Origin: Pseudomonas ceruminis
GTDB lineage: Bacteria > Pseudomonadota > Gammaproteobacteria > Pseudomonadales > Pseudomonadaceae
Length of the DNA stretch: 64,000 nucleotides
Assembly (NCBI RefSeq): GCF_021602025.1
Contig: NZ_BQHW01000009.1
Coordinates: 62,001 to 126,000, forward strand
Reading direction: 5' to 3'
Below the pieces are notes generated by a model, which was not told the origin of the DNA, searched no databases, and saw only the letters and a program-made list of their open reading frames with translations. The position numbers were made by a program, and so were the translations under genes. Positions 49,563-59,856 of this stretch are shown one piece after another (position 1 is the first letter of the stretch; every line of letters starts with the position of its first letter).

Positions 49563-51026
49563 TCAGCGCGGAAACGCAGGCGGGTTCACACCGGCCATCT
49601 CTTCCATCACACGAACCACCTGGCAGCTGTAACCGAACTCGTTGTCGTACCAGACGTACAGAACAACGCGGTTGTCGTTGCAGATGGTGGCTTCGGCATC
49701 GACCACACCGGCGTGGCGCGAGCCAACGAAGTCGGTGGACACCACTTCCTGGGAGCTGACGTAGTCGATCTGCTTGTGCAGTTCCGAGTGCATGGCGATC
49801 TGGCGCAGGTACTCGTTCAGCTCTTCGCGGTTGGTAGCCTTCTCAAGGTTCAGGTTGAGGATGGCCATCGACACGTTAGGCGTCGGAACGCGAATGGCGT
49901 TGCCGGTCAGCTTGCCCTTGAGCACTGGCAGCGCCTTGGCGGCGGCAGTGGCAGCACCGGTTTCGGTGATGACCATGTTCAGCGGCGCGGCGCGACCACG
50001 GCGGCTGCCCTTGTGGAAGTTGTCGATCAGGTTCTGGTCGTTGGTGAACGAGTGAACGGTTTCGACGTGGCCGTTGACGATGCCGTACTGGTCGTTGATG
50101 GCCTTGAGCACCGGCACAATGGCGTTGGTGGTGCAGGAAGCCGCCGAGATGATCTTGTCATCGGCAGCGATGTCGCCGTGGTTGATGCCGTGCACGATGT
50201 TCTTCAGCGCGCCCTTGCCAGGTGCGGTGAGGATCACGCGAGCAGCGCCTGGGCAGGCCAGGTGCTGGCCCAGACCGTCAGCGTCACGCCATACGCCGGT
50301 GTTGTCGACGATCAGCGCGTTGTCGATGCCGTACTGGGTGTAGTCGACTTCGCTCGGGCTCTTGGCGTAGATGACCTGGATCAGGTTGCCGTTGGCGGTG
50401 ATGGTGTTGTTGGCTTCATCGATGGTGATGGTGCCATCGAACGGGCCGTGCACCGAGTCACGGCGCAGCAGGCTGGCGCGCTTGACCAGGTCGTTCTCGG
50501 CGCCCTTGCGCACGACGATGGCACGCAGGCGCAGGCCGTCGCCACCACCGGTCTTCTCGATCAGGATGCGCGCCAGCAGGCGGCCGATACGACCGAAGCC
50601 GTACAGGACAACGTCGGTGCCCTTGCGCGCCGAGGCGTTCTGCTGACCAACCACGTCGGCCAGCTCTTCACGCACGAACTGCTCGGCGCTGCGGCCGTTG
50701 CCTTCCTGCTTGAACTTGTTGGCCAGCTTGCCCAGGTCGACCGAAGCGGCGCCCAGTTTCAGCTCGCTCATGGCCTTGAGCAGGGGGAATGTCTCGTGGA
50801 CGGACAGTTCGGTTTCGTCGGCTTGACGGTGACGCGCAAAGCGGTGGGCCTTGAGGATCGAGATAACCGAACGGTTGATCAGGCTGCGGCCATAGATCGA
50901 GCTCACCACGTTGTTGTTGCGGTAGAGCTGACCGATAAGCGGGATCATCGCTTCAGCCAGAGCTTCACGATCGATCCACTCACCAAGACACTGGTCGGGC
51001 TTCTGAGTCACGGGAACCTTCCACAT
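49563..51026 (-). CDS. gap: Long-type glyceraldehyde-3-phosphate dehydrogenase
   Basis: A 487-residue GAPDH with a roughly 125-residue N-terminal extension, a form typical of Pseudomonas. NAD-binding VVLYGFGRIGRLLARILIEK starts near 128; the active Cys is in SAASCTTNAIVPV, and YVWYDNEFGYSCQVV lies near the end. It interconverts GAP and 1,3-bisphosphoglycerate, in this genus mainly gluconeogenic. ATG at 51026 gives the usual length; a GTG at 51011 behind GGAAGG is a good alternative. Divergent from mfd. Confidence 0.94.
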   Translation of the reverse strand: MWKVPVTQKPDQCLGEWIDREALAEAMIPLIGQLYRNNNVVSSIYGRSLINRSVISILKAHRFARHRQADETELSVHETFPLLKAMSELKLGAASVDLGKLANKFKQEGNGRSAEQFVREELADVVGQQNASARKGTDVVLYGFGRIGRLLARILIEKTGGGDGLRLRAIVVRKGAENDLVKRASLLRRDSVHGPFDGTITIDEANNTITANGNLIQVIYAKSPSEVDYTQYGIDNALIVDNTGVWRDADGLGQHLACPGAARVILTAPGKGALKNIVHGINHGDIAADDKIISAASCTTNAIVPVLKAINDQYGIVNGHVETVHSFTNDQNLIDNFHKGSRRGRAAPLNMVITETGAATAAAKALPVLKGKLTGNAIRVPTPNVSMAILNLNLEKATNREELNEYLRQIAMHSELHKQIDYVSSQEVVSTDFVGSRHAGVVDAEATICNDNRVVLYVWYDNEFGYSCQVVRVMEEMAGVNPPAFPR

Positions 51027-51194
51027 GTAGGGGGAGAAAAAAGGGGCTACATTATGACGCCCTAACGCGTAACCGGCAATGAGCGCCTGTCGCAGCAGCC
51101 AAAGCCCGTGCTCATGCCCTTTCCGAGCCTGACAGCACGCACCGGCGCCGGTACAATCGGTGTCTTTGCCGCAACGCTTGGAGTGCAATCTCCC

Positions 51195-54100
51195 GTGTCA
51201 GTTCTGCGCCTACCGCAACTGTCGGCCACGGCCGGCAAACAAACCTGGGGCAACCTGCCAGGTGCCGCCCTCAGCCTTGCCATCGCCGAAGCGGCCAGCA
51301 GCGCGGGCCGCTTTACCCTGCTGCTGACGGCCGACAGCCAGGCTGCCGACCGTCTGGAGCAGGAGCTGCGCTTCTTCGCCCCAGACCTGCCGGTGCTGCC
51401 GTTCCCGGATTGGGAGACGCTGCCCTACGACCTGTTCTCGCCACACCAGGACATCATCTCCCAGCGCATTGCCAGCCTCTACCGGCTGCCGGAGCTGAGC
51501 CATGGCATCCTCGTGGTGCCGATCACCACCGCCCTGCACCGCCTGGCGCCAACGCGCTTTCTGCTCGGCAGCAGCCTGGTACTGGATGTAGGCCAGACCA
51601 TCGATGTGGAGCAGATGCGCTCGCGCCTGGAGGCCAGCGGTTACCGCTGCGTCGACACGGTCTACGAGCATGGCGAGTTTGCCGTGCGCGGCGCGCTGAT
51701 CGACCTGTTCCCGATGGGCAGCAAGCTGCCTTACCGTATCGACCTGTTCGACGACGAGATCGAGACCCTGCGCACCTTCGACCCGGAGACACAGCGCTCG
51801 ATCGACAAGGTCGATTCGATCCGCCTGCTGCCGGCGCGCGAGTTCCCCATGCAGAAGGAAGAGGTGACGCGCTTCAAGGCCCGCTTCCGCGAACGTTTCG
51901 ACGTCGACTTCCGCCGCAGCGCCATCTTCCAGGACCTGGCGAGCGGTATCATCCCCGCCGGTATCGAGTATTACCTGCCGTTGTTCTTCGAAGAAACCTC
52001 GACCCTGTTCGACTACCTGCCAAGCGATACCCAGGTGTTCTCGCTGCCGGGCGTCGAGCAGGCCGCCGAGCACTTCTGGAACGACGTGCGCGGGCGCTAT
52101 GAAGACCGCCGCGGCGACCTCACCCGCCCACTGCTGCCGCCGGCCGAACTGTTCCTGCCTGTGGAAGACTGCTTTGCCCAGCTCAAACAGTGGCCACGGG
52201 TCGTGGTCAGCGCTGAGGCCCTGGACGCTGGGGCAGGCCGCGAACGCTTCCCCGCCCGCGCCCTGCCCAACCTGGCTATCGAAGCCAAGGCCAACCAGCC
52301 GCTGGCGGCGTTGTCCGAGTTCCTCGACCAGTTCAGCGGCCGCGTGCTGTTCACCGCCGAATCGGCGGGCCGTCGCGAGGTCCTGCTGGAGCTGCTTGAA
52401 CGCCTCAAGCTGAGGCCCCAGACCGTTGACGGCTGGACTGACTTCGTCACCGGCAAGGAGCGCCTGGCAATCACCATCGCCCCGCTCGACGAAGGCCTGC
52501 TGCTGGACGACCCGGCCATTGCCCTGGTCGCCGAAAGCCCGCTGTTCGGCCAACGTGTGATGCAACGCCGACGCCGCGACAAGCGCGGCGAAGCAGCCAA
52601 TGACGCGGTCATCAAGAACCTCACCGAGTTGCGCGAGGGTGCGCCCGTGGTGCACATCGACCACGGGGTGGGCCGCTACCTGGGCCTGGCCACTCTGGAA
52701 ATCGACGGCCAGGCCGCCGAGTTCCTGACGTTGGAATACGCCGAGGGTGCCAAGCTCTACGTACCCGTAGCCAACCTGCACCTGATCGCCCGCTATACCG
52801 GCAGCGACGACGCCTTGGCACCGCTGCACCGGCTGGGTTCCGAAGCCTGGCAGAAGGCCAAGCGCAAGGCCGCCGAACAGGTCCGCGACGTGGCGGCCGA
52901 ACTGCTGGACATCTACGCCCGTCGCGCCGCCCGCAAAGGCTACGCCTTCGCCGACCCAGCTGCCGATTACGCCACCTTCAGTGCTGGCTTCCCGTTCGAA
53001 GAAACACCCGACCAGCAGAACGCCATCGAAGCGGTGCGTGCCGACATGCTCGCCGCCAAGCCGATGGACCGCCTGGTGTGCGGCGACGTCGGCTTTGGCA
53101 AGACCGAGGTGGCCATGCGCGCCGCCTTCATTGCCGTGCACAGCGGCCGCCAGGTGGCAGTGCTGGTGCCCACCACCCTGCTCGCCCAACAGCATTACAA
53201 CAGCTTCCGCGACCGCTTCGCCGACTGGCCGGTGACCGTGGAGGTGATGAGCCGCTTCAAGTCCGCCAAAGAAGTGGCCGCCGCTGCCGCTGACCTGGCC
53301 GAAGGCAAGATCGACATCCTCATCGGCACCCACAAGCTGCTGCAGGACGATGTGCGCTTCAAAGACCTGGGCCTGGTGGTCATCGACGAAGAACACCGTT
53401 TTGGCGTGCGCCAGAAGGAGCAGCTCAAGGCGCTGCGCAGCGAGGTGGACATCCTCACCCTGACCGCCACGCCGATCCCGCGCACCTTGAACATGGCCGT
53501 GGCCGGTATGCGCGACCTGTCGATCATTGCCACGCCGCCGGCGCGGCGCCTGTCGGTACGCACCTTCGTCATGGAACAGAACAACAGCACGGTGAAGGAA
53601 GCCCTGCTGCGTGAACTGCTGCGTGGCGGCCAGGTGTACTACTTGCACAACGACGTGAAAACCATCGAGAAGTGCGCCGCAGACCTCGCCGAGCTGGTTC
53701 CCGAGGCGCGTATCGGCATCGGCCACGGGCAGATGCGCGAGCGCGAGCTTGAGCAGGTGATGAGCGACTTCTATCACAAGCGCTTCAACGTGCTGATCGC
53801 CTCGACGATCATCGAGACCGGCATCGACGTGCCCAGCGCCAACACCATCGTCATCGAGCGCGCCGACAAGTTCGGCCTGGCCCAGTTGCACCAGCTGCGC
53901 GGCCGGGTCGGCCGCAGCCACCACCAGGCCTACGCCTACCTGCTGACCCCGGCGCGGCAAAAGGTCAGTGCCGATGCCGAGAAGCGCCTGGAAGCCATCG
54001 CCAACACCCAGGACCTTGGCGCCGGCTTCGTGCTGGCCACCAACGACCTGGAGATCCGCGGTGCCGGCGAACTGCTCGGCGAGGGCCAGAGCGGGCAGAT

Positions 54101-54644
54101 CCAGGCAGTGGGCTTCACCCTCTACATGGAAATGCTCGAGCGCGCGGTCAAGGCCATCCGCAAGGGCACCCAGCCAAACCTGGAGCAACCGCTCGGCGGC
54201 GGCCCGGAGATCAACCTGCGCCTGCCGGCGTTGATCCCCGAGGATTACCTGCCCGACGTGCACGCGCGCCTGATCCTCTACAAGCGCATCGCCTCTGCGG
54301 CCGACGAAGAAGGCCTCAAGGACCTGCAGGTAGAAATGATCGACCGCTTCGGCCTGTTGCCCGAGCCGACCAAAAACCTGATGCGCCTGACCCAGCTCAA
54401 GCTGCAGGCGGAAAAGCTCGGCATCAAGAAAGTCGACGCTGGCCCCAACGGCGGCAAGCTCGAGTTCGAGGCCGAGACCCCGGTCGACCCGCTGACCCTG
54501 ATCAAGCTGATTCAGGGCCAGCCCAAACGCTACAAGTTCGAAGGCGCAACCCAGTTCCGCTTCCTGGTGCCGATGGAGCGCCCCGACGAACGCTTCAACA
54601 CCCTGGAGGCGCTGTTCGAGCGCCTGACCCCACAGACCGCCTAA
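51195..54644 (+). CDS. mfd: Transcription-repair coupling factor Mfd
   Basis: A 1149-residue SF2 translocase (E. coli Mfd has 1148). It dislodges stalled RNA polymerase and recruits UvrA. UvrB-homology region at the N-terminus, RNAP-interaction domain around 470-550 (HIDHGVGRYLGLATLEIDG), Walker A GDVGFGKTE at 630-638, DEEH at 731-734, and the RecG-like LRGRVGRSHHQAYAYLL motif. GTG at 51195 (MSVLRLPQL) chosen because it matches known Mfd starts and has GGAG upstream; an ATG at 51108 is unlikely. Confidence 0.97.
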   Translation: MSVLRLPQLSATAGKQTWGNLPGAALSLAIAEAASSAGRFTLLLTADSQAADRLEQELRFFAPDLPVLPFPDWETLPYDLFSPHQDIISQRIASLYRLPELSHGILVVPITTALHRLAPTRFLLGSSLVLDVGQTIDVEQMRSRLEASGYRCVDTVYEHGEFAVRGALIDLFPMGSKLPYRIDLFDDEIETLRTFDPETQRSIDKVDSIRLLPAREFPMQKEEVTRFKARFRERFDVDFRRSAIFQDLASGIIPAGIEYYLPLFFEETSTLFDYLPSDTQVFSLPGVEQAAEHFWNDVRGRYEDRRGDLTRPLLPPAELFLPVEDCFAQLKQWPRVVVSAEALDAGAGRERFPARALPNLAIEAKANQPLAALSEFLDQFSGRVLFTAESAGRREVLLELLERLKLRPQTVDGWTDFVTGKERLAITIAPLDEGLLLDDPAIALVAESPLFGQRVMQRRRRDKRGEAANDAVIKNLTELREGAPVVHIDHGVGRYLGLATLEIDGQAAEFLTLEYAEGAKLYVPVANLHLIARYTGSDDALAPLHRLGSEAWQKAKRKAAEQVRDVAAELLDIYARRAARKGYAFADPAADYATFSAGFPFEETPDQQNAIEAVRADMLAAKPMDRLVCGDVGFGKTEVAMRAAFIAVHSGRQVAVLVPTTLLAQQHYNSFRDRFADWPVTVEVMSRFKSAKEVAAAAADLAEGKIDILIGTHKLLQDDVRFKDLGLVVIDEEHRFGVRQKEQLKALRSEVDILTLTATPIPRTLNMAVAGMRDLSIIATPPARRLSVRTFVMEQNNSTVKEALLRELLRGGQVYYLHNDVKTIEKCAADLAELVPEARIGIGHGQMRERELEQVMSDFYHKRFNVLIASTIIETGIDVPSANTIVIERADKFGLAQLHQLRGRVGRSHHQAYAYLLTPARQKVSADAEKRLEAIANTQDLGAGFVLATNDLEIRGAGELLGEGQSGQIQAVGFTLYMEMLERAVKAIRKGTQPNLEQPLGGGPEINLRLPALIPEDYLPDVHARLILYKRIASAADEEGLKDLQVEMIDRFGLLPEPTKNLMRLTQLKLQAEKLGIKKVDAGPNGGKLEFEAETPVDPLTLIKLIQGQPKRYKFEGATQFRFLVPMERPDERFNTLEALFERLTPQTA

Positions 54645-54653
54645 GGAAGCCCC

Positions 54654-55226
54654 ATGCGTGCCATTCGTTGCCTGACCTTGCTGCTTGCGCTGTTCGCGCC
54701 GGCTGCCTTCGCCGAAGGCTTGTATCAGGTGGAAATGCTCCTCGTACGGCAAAACACTGTGCCCGCCTTTACCAGCCCGTTTGCACCTGAGGACTGGAGC
54801 GCCGGCGCCCCGCGCCTGGACAAAGGCGCCGAGCGCCCACTGGCACTGGACGATGAAGCCACCCGCCTGCAGGCCACCGCCGACTACACCGTGCTGCTGC
54901 ACAAAGCCTGGCAGCAACAGGTTGGCAGCCAGCCCAGCCGCATCGCCCTGGGCGCAGGCGAGGGGCAGTTCGGCCACTTCCCGATCGAGGGCAACCTCAG
55001 CATCACGGAGGGTCGCTTCATCGCCGTGGAAGCCAACTTCTGGGTCAACCAGCTCGACGGCAACGGCAGCGTGCTGCAAAGCGAGCAGTTCAAGCAGAGC
55101 AACAGCACCATGAAGGGCGGCCAACTCACCTTTCTCGACGGTGGGCACCTGGCAGTCCTGCTGAAGGTCACGCCTGCGGGCGCGCCGAAGATACCGGTGA
55201 TGACCCCGGAAATGATGGAGCAGTGA
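54654..55226 (+). CDS. csiV: CsiV-family protein
   Basis: A 190-residue exported protein with signal peptide CLTLLLALFAPAAFA. YQVEMLLVRQ, RLQATADYTVLLHKAWQQQV and LSITEGRFIAVEANFW fit the CsiV/peptidoglycan-binding family, usually next to mfd in Pseudomonas. Nine bases after mfd, likely same operon. Confidence 0.85.
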   Translation: MRAIRCLTLLLALFAPAAFAEGLYQVEMLLVRQNTVPAFTSPFAPEDWSAGAPRLDKGAERPLALDDEATRLQATADYTVLLHKAWQQQVGSQPSRIALGAGEGQFGHFPIEGNLSITEGRFIAVEANFWVNQLDGNGSVLQSEQFKQSNSTMKGGQLTFLDGGHLAVLLKVTPAGAPKIPVMTPEMMEQ

Positions 55227-55227
55227 C

Positions 55228-58200
55228 GTGAGCGAAAGCGATGCGCAGTCCTTCGTCCGGGAACACGCCGGCTGGACCTATGCGTTCGACCGTAAAACCT
55301 TGCAACGCGGCCTGGACTACGCAGAGCAAGGCAAGAGTGAAATCGTATCGATCCGGGGCCTGACCATCCACGCCCAGTGCGCAGGCTCACAGGGCGGCGC
55401 CTACCACCAACGCATTTCCCTGGACATGACCGAAGAGGGCGTCGAATGCATCGGCACCTGTTCATGCCCGGTCGGGAACAACTGCAAGCATTGCGCGGCC
55501 GCGCTCTATGTCCTGGAACGCGGCCCGAACTGGGTCGAAGGCGCGCCTGCCAGCCCGCTTGCGAACGCGCAGACAACGGGGCAACCGGTGGACCTCCCCC
55601 CCGATCTCGCGCACTGGGTGCAGGCACTGGAAATATCAGCAACGCCTCCCGCCGAGCCGACCCGGCGCAAGGGGCCGTCGCTCTATTACGTGGTCAGCGT
55701 CGAGAGCGGGCAATGCATGCTCAGCGTGTTCAAGGGCACTCGACAAGCTGAAGAGGGACTGAAACTGACGCGGCCCAGCTCGATGCCCGAACTGATCTAC
55801 TACACCCCGCGCTACGTGACCGACGAGGACCTGCGTGCTCTGCGCCTGATCGATGCCATCAGCAAGGATTACAGCCTGCCGATCGCACGACTGGAAGGCA
55901 AGAAAGGCGCTGAACTCTACGAGTACGCCCTGGCCACAGGGCGCCTGCTGTTCGGCACCCAGCGAACGCCACTGATTCACGGGCCAGACCTGCAAGCCGA
56001 GTTCCGCTGGATGAGGTTGGACAACGGCAGTTACCGTGGCGCCTGGCACCCCGCTGCTAATGACCACACACTGGCACTGCCGCTCGACCCCCTGTACTAC
56101 GTGGACACCGAAACGGGGCAGACAGGCAAACTGCTGCATGACCTGGACCCGTTCATCGCCAGCCAGCTGGCGAGTGCGCCAACCGTGCCAGAACACCTGG
56201 TCATTCCCCTGAGCCACCGCCTGAATGCCCTGAACCGCCAGGTCCCGACGCCCACGACCGTGCAAGTCGAGCACCTCGAGCAGGTTCAGCCGCGCCCTCA
56301 CCTGACCCTGGGCAGCCTGGAGTTCAGTGCCTACATGCCCAAGACCGGCCGCATGCAGCGCCAGATGCAACACCGCGCGGCCCTCGCGTTCGATTACGAC
56401 GGCCTGCGCGCCAGCGGCAACGACGACAAGCCACTGACCCGCCTGGTAGAGGCCACCAGCCAACGCATCCGCCGCCAGCCCCAAGCCGAGCAGGTGCTGC
56501 GCAAGGCCTTGCATGACCTGGGTTTCAAGCCCGCCACCCGGCAGAGCAAGGCGCTGCCCGACAGCGCCGGCGAAATGCTCCAGCTGCCCGACGATGAGGC
56601 CTGGCTGCGTTTTGCCCGTGAAGGCCTGCCGCGCCTGCGCGCGGCGGGCTGGGAAATCGACATTCACCGGGACTTCGCGTTCAACCTGCAAGAGGTGGAG
56701 GACTGGTACGCCAGCATCGACGAAGCGCCAGGCCATGAATGGTTCGACCTGGAACTGGGCATCGTCGTTGATGGCCAGCGCCACAGCCTGTTGCCGATCG
56801 TCCTGCAACTGCTGCGCAGCAACCCTGAACTGCTGCGCCCCAGCGAACTGGCCCGGCGCAGTGATGATGAGCACCTGGTGATCGACCTCAACCGCGGCCG
56901 CCTGGATAGCCCGACACTGCGCGTCGCCCTGCCCTACGGGCGGATCAAGGCGGTCATGGGCACCCTCGGCGAGCTGTACCTGCACGAGGACACCACCGGC
57001 CCGTCATTGCGCATGGACCGCGCCGACGCGGCGCGCCTGAACGACATCGACCACCTGCCCCTGCACTGGGAAGGCGGCAGCCATGTGCGCGACCTTGGCC
57101 GGCGCCTGCGCGATGCCCGCGACTTGCAGGTCGAGCCACCCGCCGCACTCAATGCCACCTTACGCCCCTATCAGCAGCAAGGCCTGAACTGGTTGCAGGC
57201 ACTGCGCGAAATGGGTACCGGCGGGATACTGGGCGACGACATGGGCCTGGGCAAAACCCTGCAGACCCTGGCCCACCTGCTGCTGGAAAAACAGAACGGC
57301 CACCTGGCTCACCCTGCCTTGGCGGTGATGCCGACCAGCCTGATCCCCAACTGGCTCGACGAGGCCCAGCGCTTCGCCCCTGGCCTACGCGTGCTGGCCC
57401 TGCAGGGCCCAGGCCGTAACAAGCATTTTGCCAAGCTGCACGAATACGACCTGGTGTTGACCACTTACGCCCTGGTGCCACGGGACATTGAACACTTGCG
57501 CGCGCAACCCTGGAGCGTGCTGGTACTGGACGAAGCCCAGAACATCAAAAGCAGTACCAGCAAGGCCACCCTCGCGGTCTGCGAGCTGCAGGCCAACCAG
57601 CGCCTGTGCCTCACAGGCACACCGATGGAAAATAACCTGGGCGAACTGTGGTCGATCTTCCACTTCCTGATGCCCGGCTGGCTGGGCGAGGTCAAGCGCT
57701 TCAACCAGGACTATCGGACGCCAATCGAACGCCATGGCGATGCCGAGCGCCTGACGCACCTGGTCAGCCGCATCCGCCCGTTCCTACTGCGCCGCACCAA
57801 AGAGCAAGTGGCCACCGAGCTGCCCGCGAAAACCGAAATGGTGCACTGGGTCGAACTCAGCGACGCCCAGCGCGACACCTACGAGGCCGTGCGGGTGGCC
57901 ATGGACAGGAAGGTCCGCGACGAAATTACCCGCAATGGCGCGGCTCGCAGCCAGATCGTGATTCTCGACGCCCTGCTCAAGCTGCGTCAGGTGTGCTGCG
58001 ACCTGCGCCTGGTCAAAGGGGTGGAAACCAAGGGCAACCAGGCCGACAAAGGCAAGCTTGGCGCACTGCTGGAAATGCTCGAAGAGCTGCTCAGTGAAGG
58101 GCGGCGGGTGCTGCTGTTTTCCCAGTTCACCTCGATGCTGGCACTGATCGAACAGGAACTGCAAAAGCGCAAGGTCCGTTACAGCCTGCTTACCGGCGAC

Positions 58201-58581
58201 ACCCGCGACCGGCGCACGCCGGTGCAGCAGTTCCAGCAGGGGGACAGCGAAGTGTTCCTGATCAGCCTCAAGGCCGGTGGCGTAGGGCTGAACCTCACTG
58301 CTGCCGACACGGTGATCCACTTTGACCCGTGGTGGAACCCGGCCAGCGAGAACCAGGCCACCGACCGCGCCTACCGCATCGGCCAGGACAAGCCGGTATT
58401 TGTATTCAAGTTGATTACCCGCGGCACAGTGGAAGAGAAAATCCAGCAGCTGCAGCAGGATAAAGCCGCGCTGGCGGCGAGCCTGCTCGATGGCGGGCAG
58501 GCGGGGCAATGGCGCTTGGGGGATGAGGAAATCGACGCGCTGTTTGCGCCCTTGCCTGGGAAGCGAGGCCGGCAAGGCTAG
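55228..58581 (+). CDS. SWIM zinc-finger SNF2-family helicase-like ATPase
   Basis: A 1117-residue protein. An N-terminal SWIM finger (CSCP then CKH: C78, C80, C86, H88) precedes a central region without known motifs, then a SNF2 motor: DDMGLGKTLQT with K676, DEAQNIKSS at 768, LTGTPMENNLGELWSIF, and the C-terminal SLKAGGVGLNLTAADTVIHF with ATDRAYRIGQ. Probably a DNA translocase that remodels protein-DNA complexes; the exact role is unknown. Starts at GTG 55228, one base after the csiV stop. Confidence 0.93.
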   Translation: MSESDAQSFVREHAGWTYAFDRKTLQRGLDYAEQGKSEIVSIRGLTIHAQCAGSQGGAYHQRISLDMTEEGVECIGTCSCPVGNNCKHCAAALYVLERGPNWVEGAPASPLANAQTTGQPVDLPPDLAHWVQALEISATPPAEPTRRKGPSLYYVVSVESGQCMLSVFKGTRQAEEGLKLTRPSSMPELIYYTPRYVTDEDLRALRLIDAISKDYSLPIARLEGKKGAELYEYALATGRLLFGTQRTPLIHGPDLQAEFRWMRLDNGSYRGAWHPAANDHTLALPLDPLYYVDTETGQTGKLLHDLDPFIASQLASAPTVPEHLVIPLSHRLNALNRQVPTPTTVQVEHLEQVQPRPHLTLGSLEFSAYMPKTGRMQRQMQHRAALAFDYDGLRASGNDDKPLTRLVEATSQRIRRQPQAEQVLRKALHDLGFKPATRQSKALPDSAGEMLQLPDDEAWLRFAREGLPRLRAAGWEIDIHRDFAFNLQEVEDWYASIDEAPGHEWFDLELGIVVDGQRHSLLPIVLQLLRSNPELLRPSELARRSDDEHLVIDLNRGRLDSPTLRVALPYGRIKAVMGTLGELYLHEDTTGPSLRMDRADAARLNDIDHLPLHWEGGSHVRDLGRRLRDARDLQVEPPAALNATLRPYQQQGLNWLQALREMGTGGILGDDMGLGKTLQTLAHLLLEKQNGHLAHPALAVMPTSLIPNWLDEAQRFAPGLRVLALQGPGRNKHFAKLHEYDLVLTTYALVPRDIEHLRAQPWSVLVLDEAQNIKSSTSKATLAVCELQANQRLCLTGTPMENNLGELWSIFHFLMPGWLGEVKRFNQDYRTPIERHGDAERLTHLVSRIRPFLLRRTKEQVATELPAKTEMVHWVELSDAQRDTYEAVRVAMDRKVRDEITRNGAARSQIVILDALLKLRQVCCDLRLVKGVETKGNQADKGKLGALLEMLEELLSEGRRVLLFSQFTSMLALIEQELQKRKVRYSLLTGDTRDRRTPVQQFQQGDSEVFLISLKAGGVGLNLTAADTVIHFDPWWNPASENQATDRAYRIGQDKPVFVFKLITRGTVEEKIQQLQQDKAALAASLLDGGQAGQWRLGDEEIDALFAPLPGKRGRQG

Positions 58582-58595
58582 TCATCGACAGGCAA

Positions 58596-58635
58596 TATCG
58601 GCCTCTTTGCGGGTAGCCCCACGAAGAGGCCGATA
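58596..58635. terminator. Hairpin between convergent SNF2 and nagZ genes
   Basis: TATCGGCCTCTT and AAGAGGCCGATA are perfect 12-base arms around a GC-rich REP-like centre; suited to end both transcripts. Confidence 0.65.
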
Positions 58636-58638
58636 CCA

Positions 58639-59649
58639 TCAATCGACCAACTGCGCTTCGCGCAGCGCACCCAAGGCCTCCAGCCAACGGGGCTGCTGGC
58701 GATAATCGGTACGCGCAAAGCCCTGCCCACGCATCCGCGCAATCCGCGGCGAGGGCTTGACCTTCAGCCGCTGCGCCGCAGTCAGCGCCAGCTCCGCCGC
58801 GGCCCGGTCGTTACACACCAGCCCCATGTCGCAACCCGCACTCAAGGCCGCCTCGATGCGGTTGGCCGCATCACCCACTACATGGGCGCCAGCCATTGAC
58901 AGGTCGTCACTGAAAATCACCCCGTCAAAGCCCAGCTCGCCGCGCAGGATGTCCTGCAACCAACGACGCGAGAAGCCGGCAGGCTGGTTGTCGACCTGCG
59001 GATAGATGACATGGGCAGGCATTACGGCCGCCAGTTGGCCACTGAGGCGGCTGAACGGAATGAGGTCTGCCTGGCGCAGTTGCTCGAGGCTACGCTCATC
59101 GGTCGGGATAGCCACATGCGAGTCCGCCTCGGCCCAGCCATGCCCCGGGAAGTGCTTGCCACAGGCCGCCATGCCCGCTGCGTTCATGCCGCGGATGAAG
59201 GCGCCGGCCAGTTGCGTGGCCCGCTGCGGATCACCTTCGAAGGCGCGGCTACCCACCACGGCGCTGCGCTGATGGTCCAGGTCCAGCACGGGGGCAAAGC
59301 TCAGGTCCAGCCCCACCGCCAGCACCTCGGTGGCCATCAGCCAACCACAGTGTTCGGCCAGGGACTCGGCATTGACGTTATCAGCGATCGCACGCATGGC
59401 CGGCAGGCGCACGAAGCCTTGACGCAAGCGCTGCACCCGTCCACCTTCCTGGTCGACAGCCAGGATCAGCTCAGGACGGATGGCACGGATGGAAGCACAC
59501 AGCTCGCGCACCTGGCGCGGGCTCTCGATGTTGCGGGCAAAGATGATCAGGCCGGCCACTTCCGGCTGGCGCAGAAGCTGGCGGTCCTCGGCGGTCAGCC
59601 ATTTACCGGCGATATCCACCATCAGGGAGCCTTGCAGGCTGACGGTCAT
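58639..59649 (-). CDS. nagZ: Beta-N-acetylglucosaminidase NagZ
   Basis: A 336-residue GH3 enzyme of cytoplasmic peptidoglycan recycling; it removes GlcNAc from anhydro-muropeptides and thereby shapes AmpC induction. AVDQEGGRVQRLRQGF, GKHFPGHGWAEADSH (general acid His/Asp loop) and the nucleophile Asp248 in IFSDDLSMAGA are visible. The ATG overlaps the stop of the small gene upstream (ATGA). Confidence 0.96.
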   Translation of the reverse strand: MTVSLQGSLMVDIAGKWLTAEDRQLLRQPEVAGLIIFARNIESPRQVRELCASIRAIRPELILAVDQEGGRVQRLRQGFVRLPAMRAIADNVNAESLAEHCGWLMATEVLAVGLDLSFAPVLDLDHQRSAVVGSRAFEGDPQRATQLAGAFIRGMNAAGMAACGKHFPGHGWAEADSHVAIPTDERSLEQLRQADLIPFSRLSGQLAAVMPAHVIYPQVDNQPAGFSRRWLQDILRGELGFDGVIFSDDLSMAGAHVVGDAANRIEAALSAGCDMGLVCNDRAAAELALTAAQRLKVKPSPRIARMRGQGFARTDYRQQPRWLEALGALREAQLVD

Positions 59650-59816
59650 AGGTAATCCTTCATTGCAGACGGAGAGAAGCCCAGGTCGGGCATGCCAGGG
59701 TGCGCTCGAAACAGGCCCGGCAGATTGGTGTTGTGCAGGCGACTGACACCTGGCTCATAGCCATTGCGCCAGAACAGGTCAGCGAGGGGAATGCGCAGGA
59801 AATCGAGGTCGGACAT
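59646..59816 (-). CDS. Small conserved-looking protein coupled to nagZ
   Basis: A 56-residue frame starting MSDLDFLRIPLADLFWRNGY and ending LGFSPSAMKDYL. Its TGA overlaps the nagZ ATG, and it fills the gap between psrA and nagZ on the same strand. Protein-like composition, no family I know. Confidence 0.6.
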   Translation of the reverse strand: MSDLDFLRIPLADLFWRNGYEPGVSRLHNTNLPGLFRAHPGMPDLGFSPSAMKDYL

Positions 59817-59856
59817 GGGCGCTAGCTTAGCTGAAGCGCCCTGCCCCGCCCAGCCT

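Noticed and set aside
49488-51065. 525-codon plus-strand frame opposite GAPDH
   Set aside because: Antisense shadow; no domains and it crosses the strong terminator at 49511-49544.
51210-55148. Very long minus-strand open frame (1312 codons) opposite mfd
   Set aside because: Mirror frame of a GC-rich gene; composition is Gln/His/Val/Gly-rich without any domain, while mfd on the plus strand has all its motifs.
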